Assembly: GCA_021234155.1 (NCBI GenBank)
Contig: JAJEKV010000050.1
Coordinates: 4,300,488-4,364,487 of the forward strand
Reading direction: 5' to 3'
Source of the DNA: Isoetes taiwanensis
Lineage: Eukaryota; Streptophyta; Lycopodiopsida; Isoetales; Isoetaceae
Length of the DNA stretch: 64,000 nt
Of the stretch, positions 11,716 through 22,480 are shown piece after piece; positions within the stretch are counted from its first letter, which is position 1; each line of letters begins with the position of its first letter. The translations under genes were made by a program, and so were the position numbers. Below the pieces are notes generated by a model. It worked only from the letters and a program-made list of their open reading frames with translations, did not search any database and was not told the origin of the DNA.

Positions 11716-13450
11716 GCTCCTCACGAGGAGGGCAAATGCCAATTCCTCCCCCTCGGGAGCTCAATTTTTTTCTAATCCGGTAGTTGAGTCCATCATTCAA
11801 GTAACTGCTTGACGGGGCTCAAAAAAATCAAGATCCATCCAGGAACTTATCAAACCCACGAGAGGCGTCTTGTGGTGCGACCATGTAAACCCAAGTGTTT
11901 TGTTGTTAGGCGATTACAAGGCTCACGGAAATGGAGATCCGACTTTGCCGTAGATGGGAATGGCGAAATTACCCTAGGGGATTAAGTTATTGCGGTCATT
12001 TTTAGCAATGAAAGAAACCACGAACCCTCTAGATGGCGTTGCGACCACCTCTTTGGCCAATTATTTCTGACGTGTTGGACACCTTGAGCTATTTTGGCGC
12101 TTCTTGGGAAGGGGTGGTCTACGCCCGAAACTTGGTCCCTAGGGTAATATGGATTTGTTTTGAGTCTATTGAAGCGAATCCAATTCACAATTCGCACGTG
12201 GGAGAGTTGCCGTCCATCCCGGGGGCCTTTAGGAAGGACCTTCCCAGCAAGCATCTCGGGAAGGTTTAAGGGTCCATCTTATTTTGTCACACCCTCCTTT
12301 ATATGCATGTTTACGCAAGATCTTGGCCGTCGACTAGGATATGGCCTCCCAAAGCGTAAACCACATGTGTTTACGCTGGGGTTATTGAAGGGTTTACGTT
12401 ATGAGGATTCAAAACACGGTTGCATTTGGGACATGGTCGGAAACAGTGCAATTAAGACAAGCAATAGGCCCGTGAGAATGAGGTTTGAATTTATCCTCCT
12501 TGATTATTGGCTAGGTGTGGAATCAAACAATTTTGCGTGTAAAATTGTTTGGGATCATTCGGGATGGCCAATAGATCAAAACTTTGGTATTTTGGTTACT
12601 TCCATGGCTCCTCATGCATGTTTGAAAAGGTGCCTGTTTTTCAACCGGCAGCTTTCTGGACCATGTCCCAAATGCAACCGACTAAAACTCGAATTCTCCA
12701 TAACGTAAACCCCTTCAATAACAGAAGCAACACAAAAGACGCTTTTGGAGGCCATATCCTAATCCAGATTTGGCCAGGATCTTGCAGAACGTCATCATAA
12801 AGGGAGGGTGTTGACGCTTAGAAGATGGACCCTTAAAACCCTTCCGAAGCGGTTTGTTCCAAAGGTCCCTCTCCTAAAGGCCCCGCTACCTGACGTGGTA
12901 TCTTCCCACTCGGATTTAGAATTGATTCCCTTAATGGACTCAAAACGACGACATTACTCTAGGGACCAAGTTTAGGTGGGCGGAGACCACCCCTTTCTCC
13001 AAGAAGCCAAAATAGCTCATGTCCAACACGTCAGAAGTCAATTGGCCAAAGAGGTGGCTGCATCTCTCTTCGCCATGTAGAGGGTTTTCTCTTCTTCGCT
13101 AAAGCAAAAATGACATGTAGTAACTTAATCCCTATAGGGTAATTTCATCATTTTACCTGACGACATGGCGAAGTCGATCTCCATTCCAGGGCCTTTGTAA
13201 CGCCTCAACAACAAAAACACTTTGGGTTTCTCCACTGCCGGCCGTAAAGATGCCCGGCGGTTTGATAAGTTCCACCGGATTGGATCTGGAATTTTTTTGA
13301 ACCGCCGGCGGGTGCGGTTACTTGAGCTTGACAGATTCAATGGTTGGATAGGGAACCGAGCTTTTGGAGGGGGTCATTGCATTTGGCGCCTCCCGTGAGG
13401 GAGCTACCGGTAGGAAAGGTTGCATCGACAACCTTTCCGAAGTCTGCTCC
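11716..13450. repeat. ~1.7-kb imperfect palindrome made of two facing 800-bp units
   Basis: A diverged forward unit (11716-12523) faces a reversed unit (12552-13450, in which landmarks such as CTCTAGGGACCAAGTTTA and AGCTCATGTCCAACACG appear as complements). The centre is a hairpin at 12524-12551 with 11-bp perfect arms (CAAACAATTTT / AAAATTGTTTG). Both arms keep the GTAAACC..GGTTTACG mini-hairpin. Confidence 0.8.
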
Positions 13451-13739
13451 TCATGGAGTGTGGCCTCTCCCCCCAGTGAGGAAGCTTAAAGGGGAAGTCG
13501 GGCTGGTCGATTTGAAGGGGGTCGGCCGCTTTTAGTTCTTTCAAGATCCCTATTTTATCCCTTGCCAAACCTCGGGTCACAAAAATTCCAAAGGTTATCA
13601 TAGTTCTTGCATAAAGTCCTAGTCATCATGTCCACATCATCACCATCAGCCATGTCACCCAACATTTGCCAACATCACCCAATGAAAGACCAAAGATGGA
13701 CATCTTTTTCATTTTAGCCTAGTCAAAACTTGGCCTTGC

Positions 13740-14535
13740 TTACTTGGCATGCCATGTCACCATGGAGTGCCTATGGGTGGAGTGCCTGTAGGTGGCATGC
13801 ACGAGCCACCTTGGACATGTTAGAGCCTATGTGGCATGTTGGAGCCTAGGTGGCATGTTTGAGCCACCTTGGCTTGTTGGAGCCCAAGGCGTGGCATGTT
13901 TTGAGCCACCTTGGCATGTTTGAGCCGAGGTGGCATGTTGGAGCCCACGTGGCATGTTTGAGCCACCTAGCATATTTGAGCCACCTTGGCATGTTGGAGC
14001 CTAGGTGGCATGTTAGAGCCCACATGGCATGTTTTGGTCCATCCCTTGGCATTTCAAAGCCAGGTGGCATGTTTAGGGTTCCGACCTTTTTCAAAATGCT
14101 TAACTAGGGCCATGGAGCTATGGATTTCCACCACATCCTCAAAGATCCCCATAGATCTATGACACACAACAAATTTGATAACCTGCCAAAGGTTCTGTTT
14201 GTGGAATCACCAAAAGGAAAAATTGTGGTTTTCAAAGAAACTTCTCTTGCCGAGATGTGGAATCGGCCTTTTAGGGCCATCTTGGTATGTTTGAGCCATT
14301 TTGGCATGTTAGAGCGTAGGTGGCATGTTGGAGCCCACATGGCATGTTTTTAGCCACCTTGGCATCTTTGGAGCCACCTTTGGCATTCGAGCCTAGGTGG
14401 GATGTTTGAGACACTTGGCATGTTGGAGCCCACTTTATGTTGGAGCCTAGGTGGCATGGTGAATCCACGTGGCATGTTTGAGCCACCTTAGCATATTGAG
14501 CCTAGGTGGCATGTTGGAGCCAATCAAGTGGCATG
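13740..14535 (+). repeat. 19-bp minisatellite, forward, in two blocks
   Basis: Blocks 13740-14090 and 14275-14535 consist of GGTGGCATGTTGGAGCC-type units. Between them, 14100-14275 is unique sequence with a short open stretch containing VLFVESPKGKIVVF, which I do not recognise. Confidence 0.85.
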
Positions 14536-15880
14536 ATGGATCCTTGTGGTACAACATTTGAACCATAACAAATAGCGATATGAGATCAATCAAACTGAAA
14601 AATGAGGTTTACTTGACTTTGATAGCTGGTGCTTTTCTTTTGGTTTCCCAATACTTAAAAAACGACTTATTTTTTATGGCTTACAATATAAGGAGAGTCA
14701 ATCCTGTAAGAAATTGTCATGTTATAACTATGGTTGGATATGTATCATACACAGGTTGACTACAAAAAAGTTGTGGCAACAACATTTAATCAGGTTAAGC
14801 TAAGGTTGAGCTAGCCTAAGTATTATCTAAGTAGTGCGTGAAGCACGTTTGAAATTGCATATAAGGCAATGGTTAATAAACCATTGGGCATACTTAGAAG
14901 ATCGTTATAAGAACGACACCTTATATGTATGAAGGGGGAAATATGATTTGATGAGCTTGCGGTATCAGCATGTTGTAATGATGAGCAAAGGTTGCAGTAT
15001 CAGAAGACCTATATATTATACAGGGATCTAAGGTTGCACAGTATATGAAGGTGCAGCGACATGAACCTCATACTTAACCTAGGTTTGCGAAGGTGAATTA
15101 TTATTGTGCATAGGGTCAATTCCCTAAGGTCTAAATAAGGAAACTTAAGGTATGGTTAATGGTTCGATAAAAAGCCAATGGTTAACCAATGATATATTTG
15201 GCGGTCAAAATCTTTATTTAAATGACTAGCAAGTGACCAAGTTAGAAATGAAGCTTGAGGCGAATCGGTGACGGATCAGGTTGGATGGGTGCGAATAAAC
15301 TAAGTATAAGAAGGATTGTATTAGAGTGACATCTTTAAGTGAAAATAGTGCGGATCCATAAGTTTATGGATGCCAGGGCTGTCGGGTTAAGATAGCTTAT
15401 TCTAATGAATTCCGATTCATAAAATATTGCTACAGTGCCCAAATATTGTATTTCAATGGTTTAAGGTTTTCATTTGCACTAAAGTTGTAATAAACTTTGT
15501 GTAAGATGTGATAAAATTGAGGAAAGAAATTGGATGTTGATTGATCTATTTCTAACCAAATTCTATCAAATCCTTCTTAGAAATCACGACTCTGATTTTT
15601 ATCTGGTACTTTGATCACAAATTGCTTTCTAGCTTCATCTTTACTGTATATTTTGTATTTATGCACTGTAGAATTATTATTTTCGTTTTTCTTCTAGTCT
15701 AAGCGGACTGACCGGACGTTAAGGCTGATAATATCACATTGCAATGGCCCGAGAAAAATGGCCCCTGGTGGCCGTGGCTAGAAAGTCCTGAGGCACGTGG
15801 GGCGTTATCTAGCCCATATGCTAGAAAGCCTCAACGTTGTCATTTGTGAAGTTAAAAAAAATAGGCATTATAAATTTGTA
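14536..15880. other. AT-rich interior of CACTA-like element 1, no gene seen
   Basis: No ORF over 60 codons in 14536-15880 and no family motif. Short direct echoes occur (for example AAGGTTGCAGTATCAG and AAGGTTGCACAGTAT near 14980-15035). Confidence 0.5.
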
Positions 15881-17150
15881 TCACATCAACCGCTAGATGG
15901 TGTTATTTAAGATTATGATCTGGGTCATTGGATCCCTATTAGCCTATATGCTGGCTGAGATTAACTCAGCGGCATTTGAGGTGCCCTCCAATTTTTGCCG
16001 CTTTTATCTCCCTCCTTTTTTTCCTTGGCTTTTTCGACGGACGTGGCTCACGCCCTGCTCCTCCATCATGCCTCTAGGCCATGCTCCTCACTTCATGCTC
16101 TTCTTGGGCGTCGTTTCCTTCCTTGCTTCGTTTCCTTCCATTGGCATCTGGGATATCAAGGAGGAACGCGTCGGTGATATCTGAATATGGCATCTGAGAT
16201 ATTGGAAGGAAGGCCAAGCATTCGGCGTCGTTTCTTTCCTTGTAAGACGCCGGCATCATCGTATATGGCCTTCTTGCGGGGACATCTCTGTATGTCTCCC
16301 CTTTTTGCTTTGCGATTCTCTCCAAAGTGGCCCTTGATTGCACCTCACGCTCTCTTAGATCCAATCTTCTTAGCGGCATTTTCTTCAAATCGCAGCGGCA
16401 TTTTTCTTCAAATGCACCATTCTCTTGATTCCCTATATCGGGTTGGATGCACTTTGAGTTGGATGCGCCCTTGCCTTCTTTTTCTTTCATAATTGTTATG
16501 AGAATAGGTAATTTGTGGTGAGAATTTATGCATTTTTATTACATGTTAATAACTTATCAATGATGTCTAAGATCGATTGATTTTTTCGTATGCCGGATCG
16601 ATGATCATCTCAACATGCCGGATCACGGGATCATCTCCAACAACCTTTCGGCCTCGAGGGCTACTCGCTACACATCTACTCAAGCACTCATGCTACTCGC
16701 TACACATCTACTCATTTTGCACGATAATCCACAAGCCTCTTCTTGTCATAGCAGATATCCTCTGCTAACCTTGATATTCGCAGAGATCAAAAAGCTTTTG
16801 GTTGTGCAGCATGAGCTGCATCGATCTTTCAAAACTTCTTATGGTACAAAAAAAACCTCTTCGGTACAATGGCCAGAACAAAATATCTTTCCACTATTTT
16901 TATTTATTCCATATTTTGCTTTTGCTTCCAGCTGAATAACTATTTCTGAGTTTATACGCGTTTGCAGCCCTTGTCTTAACAAGAAGAGAGATCATTGGAC
17001 AATGCTTGCTACTGCGGCAACAAAGTGCAAAGGCTCACATCTCGGCCTTCTTTTTTGTAAAGATAGTAATCTGATCTCGACCTTACATTTTTTGAAGAAT
17101 AAATGGGATGTTGCAAGCCTTGTTTGTTGCAAGTCGGGTTTTACCAAAGA
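15881..17150 (+). other. possible captured gene remnant inside CACTA-like element 1
   Basis: This interval has more balanced base composition and several overlapping ORFs of 60-138 codons on both strands (15897-16184, 16187-16492, 16615-16935, and 16074-16490 on minus), none with a recognisable domain. TTGATATTCGCAG at 16770-16782 could be a splice acceptor. The second CACTA-like element carries a host-gene fragment at the comparable place, which makes a captured sequence plausible here, but I cannot name it. Confidence 0.2.
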
Positions 17151-17379
17151 TGTAAGATCTTTTTGATCAAAAGGGATGGTAGCTTATGATTTTCCTACTT
17201 TTTTAGCCTTTGTTCTTGGCAATGTTGTAGCAATATATTCTAAATATCATTGTTTTCTTTGTACCATTGATGTCCAATTATAATTTTCTCTCAGAGAAAA
17301 AAGATTAAAAGGTGTAAAACAAGAATGTAAAATCTTGTTTTACGAAAAAAGAATGGCAACAATTAAGTTGTATTTTAAT

Positions 17380-18336
17380 CAAATGCATTTAAATAAATAC
17401 AAACCACCAAATAAAAAAACAACCATTATATAAGAGCTATGCACAACCTTAATAAAAATAATATCTAAAAATAACAATACACTTTTCAACATGTATTTCA
17501 TTGGAAAAACACGTCCTCTCTTAGAAAAACACCTACCCCGGGAAAAAGCGCCATATGACAAGATTTGATTAGTTAAAAGATGTCCACGTGTAAAGGAGTG
17601 CCACGTGTCAAGATTTGATTGGCTAAAAAGATGTCGGCGTGTAAACCAAACGTGTTGTTTTGTAAACTTAAAAAAGTCCATAGATATTTTATGTTGATTT
17701 TTTGCAAAACAATACTTGGAAATAACTAATTTAAGAAATAACGTGTCTATTTTTTAATAGCTACATATAATATTGAGGAAAACAATGTTAAAATAGCAAT
17801 TATTTTTAAATGCTACATGTGGATTTTTCTTTAAACACTACGTGCTTTCCCTAAAGAAAACAATGACAACTTTTAAAAACTACAAGTAGAGGAAAAAACA
17901 AAGCATAGAATAGAAAAAAAGAGAAAAAAGATATGTCTTTTTCCCTAAGAAAACAATGATGACTTTTAAAAACTACAAGTAGAGGAGAAAAACAAAATGC
18001 ATAGAAAAAGAAAAAAAAGATCCTGTCTTTTTATTTCTTCATGTGTAATATACGTAAATCTACGCGTGTAGTTTTAAAAAAAACAATGCATAACTTCTTA
18101 AAAAACAACACAAAAAAAAAAACCACATGTAGAAAAAAAATAAAAACAATAGTGAAAAAAGGACACGTTGACAAAAACAAAAAAGCTGCTTTGGAAAACC
18201 CGCGGTGGGATGTTTTGCCAAAAAACCACCATCTCTTTGTAAATCCCAGGATAAGCGGGCCACGTGGACTTTTTGGGGCCATTTTGGTGTTGTTTTTGGC
18301 ATAAAACAACACTTCCGTACAACTAAAAAACCGCGT
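17380..18336. repeat. AT-rich right subterminal region of CACTA-like element 1
   Basis: A/T-rich DNA with many short CTACATGT, CTACAAGTAG, CCACGTG and AACAATG motifs in both directions. The last ~150 bp (about 18210-18360: GCCAAAAAACCAC, GGGCCACGTGGAC, GGGGCCATTTTGGTGTTG, CATAAAACAACACTTCCGTA) is nearly the same as 54470-54617, which defines a shared right end for two elements. Confidence 0.8.
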
Positions 18337-18360
18337 GGACCAAAAATTGGGGTCGGTGTG
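18337..18360 (-). repeat. right terminal inverted repeat of CACTA-like element 1
   Basis: GGACCAAAAATTGGGGTCGG then TGTG, followed by the TGG target duplication at 18361-18363. It pairs with the left end at 5767-5790. Confidence 0.85.
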
Positions 18361-19160
18361 TGGGGTCATACCACCACGGCGTGTCCTCAACTTCCACAAG
18401 TTCGTCTGACTTCTGGCACCAATCGAGACCACATCGGTCCGCCTCAAACACCAACAACTGGATTGCTAATGGCAAACAAGGGCGTCCCATTTCTTAGAAG
18501 CCACCTCGGCGGCCTCAAGAATCACGTTATCCAACCAGCTCCGCAAATCAACCTCGAGATGGATCAACAAGCACGAGGGGAAGAAATTTTCCGGGCTTTT
18601 TAATCCTCGATCCGACCATCAAATTGGGTTGGTTTGGTTTCACGCCCGAACCGAGGGCATCACGTCCCTTGACCATTATTCCAAATGGCACGCGAACCGC
18701 CTTTGCGGTTGACACCCTTCCTCATGAGGAAAAAAAAAGGTTCACTTTGCACGACTTGGAAACTCATGCCACATGTCATGCCTAAAGTTCGCCAAAAGCA
18801 TTTTTGAATCTCATGCAAGGCGGGCCGAAGGCCGCCCAGCGGCAAATGTTCATGCCACCACAGAGCTCAACAAAGACAAGATACACCTTCCACATCTCCA
18901 CCTCCACGCTCCGGACATATCCCAATATTCTTGCGAGGTTGACTTACTCAAAAGAAGTTCTTTGCTTCATTACCACGCACTCCAAACCCGTGGAACGGTA
19001 GATCCTTTTTCTCATGTGCCTCGGAACTCCAAGAGTGACTAGCTAAGATCAAAATTCCTTTAAGTTTGGCAACCATTTTGAAACTTCATCTCGCTCTCAA
19101 GGACCGGTTACCACTCCGTGTTTTGGTTGGGGCTGTTGCTACCTCTACCCCCCACGGTCC
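18361..19160 (+). pseudogene. gypsy gag, 3' part, continuing after the insertion
   Basis: Starting at the second TGG copy the frame reads WGHTTTACPQLPQVRL, which completes the zinc knuckle begun at 5746. Gag then runs on as a low-complexity region to about 18600 before stops appear. From 18600 to 19160 three frames carry short stretches with no sure motif; this should be the gag-protease linker. Confidence 0.7.
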
Positions 19161-20130
19161 ATGCCACGGTGGGTAATCCAGCCAAGTCAACCATGTTCAA
19201 ATAGGCGGGAGGTAGCGCAGTTAATCTCATCACCGGATAAACTCATAAACAAATGGGCATCAAAGAACTTTATCGTGGCCCCATATGACATCAAATTGGC
19301 TAATGGCCATATCATGAGACCTCAGGCGTCACGCCTCTTCTTCACATCAACATTGGTGACCTCGATTCCCTTTGGAATTTGGAGTTTGGAAGGTGGGGAA
19401 GATCCCGCGTTATGAAATGTTGATTGGCGATCTTTTCTCCGCTGGGCCAAGAGTATCCATTCTATCGGGCCAACGGATCGGTTAGTCATCACCGATGGTC
19501 ACCTCAATGCCACCATGGACTTGGAAACAGGCAAGATCATTTACATTGGAACATGCTGAACCCTCTCTCTCCAACACAGTATTCTCGAGGAAGCTCGGGA
19601 ATATCTATCGTTCGGGCTCCACTGCTGAAGCCCGGCCTCTGTCATCCTACCCCAATATGCCGATCCTTGGGGTGAAATGGACTTGATCGAGACAGCCGTG
19701 GCGGCTTTGCTTGACCCCTACGGCTCCTTGCAATCAATTCAACGGGTTGATCACTTTTCGGATGAGGAATCTCCCTGGCTCCCGTAGATGTCCACTTGTT
19801 TGTCATGAAGCAACCTGCCGCTTGATGAAACAAGAACCCTCTTTTTCACCACGCCAGTAGTGCCACGCGATCTGTTATGCTCTAACCTCCACGCGACACA
19901 TTGTCCAGGACAGCGAAGTGACATGTTATTCGCATCAGGAAGTCGAGATCGTGGGACGTTGACAACAATAATTGTCACCCCTTCGGCGCAGAATCTTGAG
20001 CCCCTATCGCCGGGGCTGTCAAACTCTTCAAAAGTTCAAACACATTTTCGCCTCTGGAGCTAGAGATCTTGAGGGAATCAACAAAAACTTGGGGAACTCA
20101 CCATTTCTACCAAATCATGCACGCCCAGTT
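19161..20130 (+). pseudogene. gypsy aspartic protease region, broken
   Basis: Frame fragments give FIVAPYDIKLANGHIMRP near 19270-19325 and IPFGIWSLEGGEDP near 19368-19408, then, one frame over, YEMLIGDLFSAG near 19410-19445. This is the second half of a retropepsin-like domain (strand with LANG, then a D-L-G-D-like core). I do not find an intact catalytic DTG/DSG triad. Protease would cut the Gag-Pol polyprotein. 19500-20130 is a heavily mutated linker to RT. Confidence 0.65.
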
Positions 20131-20956
20131 TTAAACGATGCAGCATCTCAACCCCATTCACCGTGATCGCGTCAAAGGCGGAAATTGACAAGCTCCTTTT
20201 CGCAGCTTGATCTATGAGGTCAAACATTACGAATGGGTGAGCCCCATTGTCATTGCACTCAAACACAATGGTAAGATCCGGCGTCTGCGTGATTCCAATC
20301 AAAACTCAATCAGGCCACGAGCGTGATCATTTTCCACTTCCCTTCACGGACCGGGTTCTGGAAGAGGTTTGGACACGAGATGTACTCCTTCATGGATGGT
20401 TTTTCCGGCTACAATCGGATGTCAATCAAAGAATCTGATCAACTCAAGACTACCTTCACCACCGGTAAGCACTTTTTACACAAGGTGGTTCCTTTTGGCT
20501 TATCAAACTCTCCATCCACGTTTCAACGATCATGCTCTCGGTTTTTCATGATTTCATGAAGGAAAATCCTTCTTACAAATTTTTCAAGATGACTTCTCGC
20601 CTCCAGTTCCATGGTTGACCATTTGGATAAATTGGAACTTCGTCTTTTCGAGAAATGTGATGAGTCCGGCATTAGTCTCAATCAGGAGAAATGCACCTTT
20701 TCGTCACCTGAGGGGGAGTTCTCTGGTAGGCCACGTTGTCGACAAAGCGTGTATCACCACGGATCCCCGCCAAAATCGATTGTGTGCTCAAGGCTCAAGC
20801 ACCAGCCAATATCAAGGAGACACGCTCTTTCACGGTAAGGTCAATTATTACTCCACCTTCATTCTGGACTAGCAACCATTGCGATCCCATTCATAAACTC
20901 ACGGGGATGAATGAATCCACGGGCTTGGATTTCAGGCGGATCTTCGCTTTCAACAG
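20130..20956 (+). pseudogene. gypsy reverse transcriptase, frameshifted
   Basis: RT landmarks in order across frames: EIDKLL near 20182, YEWVSPIVIALKHNGKIR near 20229-20282, RDHFPLPFTDRVLEEV near 20318-20368, MYSFMDGFSGYNRMSIKESD near 20381-20440, PFGLSNSPSTFQR near 20490-20528, the catalytic FQDDFS at 20580-20600 (FLDDF type), LDKLEL, CDESGISLNQEKCTF near 20655-20702, and KVNYYSTFI near 20835-20865. At least five frame changes separate them, so no active enzyme is made. Confidence 0.88.
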
Positions 20957-21478
20957 TTGAAGCTTTTGCTTACTCAGGCCCCGGTTCTTGTTCCTCCTCA
21001 ATGGGACAAGCCCTTTCATGTTCATGTCGATGTCTCGGCGTTTGCTATTGGAGCTGTTCTCTCTCAAGAATATGATGCGCACACTGACAAACCAAATCGA
21101 TACGCCAGCAGAAAACTCAATTCTGCTGAGCGCAACTATTCTGCCACAGAGCGTGAAGCCTTGGGTCTCATTTTCTGTGTCCAACGCTTCCGTCACTACC
21201 TTTTGGGCAGTCAAATCAAGTTCTTTGTTGATCACCAAGCACTCCTTTCTTTGATCAACAAATCCACGCCCACGGGCCGCATTGCTCGTTGGGTCCTTCT
21301 TCTCCAAGAATTTGCCCCTTTTGAAATTGTTCACAAGGCCGGCAAATCTCATGTGGTTCCGGATTATCTTTCACGCATCCACACAGATGATCCCTCAACT
21401 GGAGTCTCAGACGCCTTTCCTGATGCTCAACTCTTTTTAGTCACGGCCACACCACATTGGTTCCATGATTTTCAGTAG
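20957..21478 (+). CDS. gypsy RNase H domain, longest intact stretch of the element
   Basis: An open frame of 173 codons covers nearly the full RNase H-like domain: LTQAPVLVPPQWDKPFHVHV, DVSAFAIGAVLSQ, ASRKLNSAERNYSATEREAL, FCVQRFRHYLLGSQIKFFVD, HQALLSL, GRIARWVLLLQEFAPFEIVH, AGKSHVVPDYLSR. The usual acidic residues are present: D in VDVSAFA, E in TEREA and D in VDHQAL. It degrades the RNA of the RNA:DNA hybrid. It is part of a polyprotein, so the ATG is not a real start. The ORF ends at 21478 in the linker before integrase. Its lack of lesions next to a heavily broken RT is probably chance. Confidence 0.85.
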   Translation: MKLLLTQAPVLVPPQWDKPFHVHVDVSAFAIGAVLSQEYDAHTDKPNRYASRKLNSAERNYSATEREALGLIFCVQRFRHYLLGSQIKFFVDHQALLSLINKSTPTGRIARWVLLLQEFAPFEIVHKAGKSHVVPDYLSRIHTDDPSTGVSDAFPDAQLFLVTATPHWFHDFQ

Positions 21479-21589
21479 TACCTCCTCACAGGTGCTCTTC
21501 CACCAGAAGACGAGACGCTCTCTCCTGCCAAGCGGCAATCCCGTCGACATCAATTTCTCCGCGAGGTCCGTGACTACACCATGGTTGCG

Positions 21590-22090
21590 GACATCTCTAC
21601 AAAAGGGTAAGGATACCATCCTTCGACGCCGTGTTCCACCTCATGAAGTTCCGTGACATTGTTCGAGAAGCTCATCAGGGCAGGGTGGTGGTCATTTTCA
21701 TGGTGACACCACGGCACGCAAAATCCTTCTCGCTGGTATTTTTGGCCCACTTCAAAGACGCCACGCCACGCCCAAGACGTAGGATGCTTGCGGCGTGGGG
21801 ACGGTAAACAAGTGACGCCTTCCCCTTGACGCCGGTGAGCCACGCCTTCACTTCCCTTCAAAGAAATGGGGAATGGATTTTGTGGGACCCATCGACCCTC
21901 CTGCGCGGCACACCCGCGTTCGCTACGCATTCGGATTTCTCCACCGACTACGCTACTAAATGGGCGGGAAGCTTGCGCGACTTCCGACAACATCAAAGGC
22001 AAGCACCAAGATCCTCTATCAACAAATCATCACGCTGACCGGGCTTCGCCCCACCTGAGTCGTGGTCGCTGATTCGGTCCTTTTATCAAT
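21590..22090 (+). pseudogene. gypsy integrase, N-terminal part, cut by insertion
   Basis: Around 21604-21770 the zinc-binding segment reads LRRRVPPHEVPDIVREAHQG then GGHFHGDTTARKILLAG with the His pair visible; the following Cys pair is damaged. The catalytic core follows near 21850-21965 (WGMDFVGP-like, then SDFSTDYATKWA in one frame) and KILYQQIITLTGLRPT near 22008-22055, then VVADS and a damaged FIN at 22083-22090. The next residues of the core are found at 32324, so the gene is split by ~10.2 kb. Confidence 0.85.
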
Positions 22091-22099
22091 CATAATAAG

Positions 22100-22480
22100 G
22101 TTCTATAATGCATAAAATTAAAATTCCCGACGATAAAGTCAAAAAATACATATTTTTAATAAAATACGCATTAACATATAAAAACCTCGGCCGTCGGAAA
22201 ATTTTTAAAATTTAAAGCTTTCGTGGAAAGCTGTAAGAAAAAACGTGTATGCACGCTGGCACGGTTTTTGCGTCATGCAAAGTACAGCCTCGATTTGCCA
22301 AAACATATCAGCTTGATTCGCGATATCGAAAAGTTTTTCAGCGACGCTTTATGACTATTTCGCTGACGCGAAAACCCATTGTGTTCGGCAGTGACGATTT
22401 TTTCCGCGTTCGCGATATCGCTGAAAAGTTTTTCGCGACGCCGAATCAAGTTTCAGCGTCTGTGAAATTTTTTATATATT
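22100..22480. repeat. left subterminal repeats of the 10.2-kb insert
   Basis: Motifs GGCCGTCGGAAAATTTTT, CAGCGACGCTTTATG, GCTGACGCGAAAA, TTTTTCGCGACGCCGAATC and CAGCGTCTGTGAAATTTTT alternate in direction. The matching set at the other end is at 31940-32220. Confidence 0.75.

Larger units (their letters stand above)
5767..18360. mobile_element. CACTA-like DNA transposon 1 (12,594 bp, non-autonomous)
   Basis: Ends are CACACTCACCC..TTTTTGGTCC (5767) and the reverse complement of CACACCGACCCC..TTTTTGGTCC (18360), matching at 19 of 24 positions, flanked by a 3-bp TGG duplication (5764-5766, 18361-18363). Cutting it out with one TGG makes the gag read CYHRQEWGHTTTAC, a CX2(C)X4HX4C knuckle with only the second Cys lost. 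A CAC start, 3-bp duplication and short repeats near both ends (CTACATGT forms at 5819, 5848, 17814, 18121) fit the CACTA superfamily. I see no transposase. Most of the interior is tandem repeats. Confidence 0.85.

Noticed and set aside
18041-18447. ORFs on both strands near the CACTA-like right end
   Set aside because: Lys-rich or Phe-rich translations of A/T-rich DNA; they cross the transposon terminus into gag.
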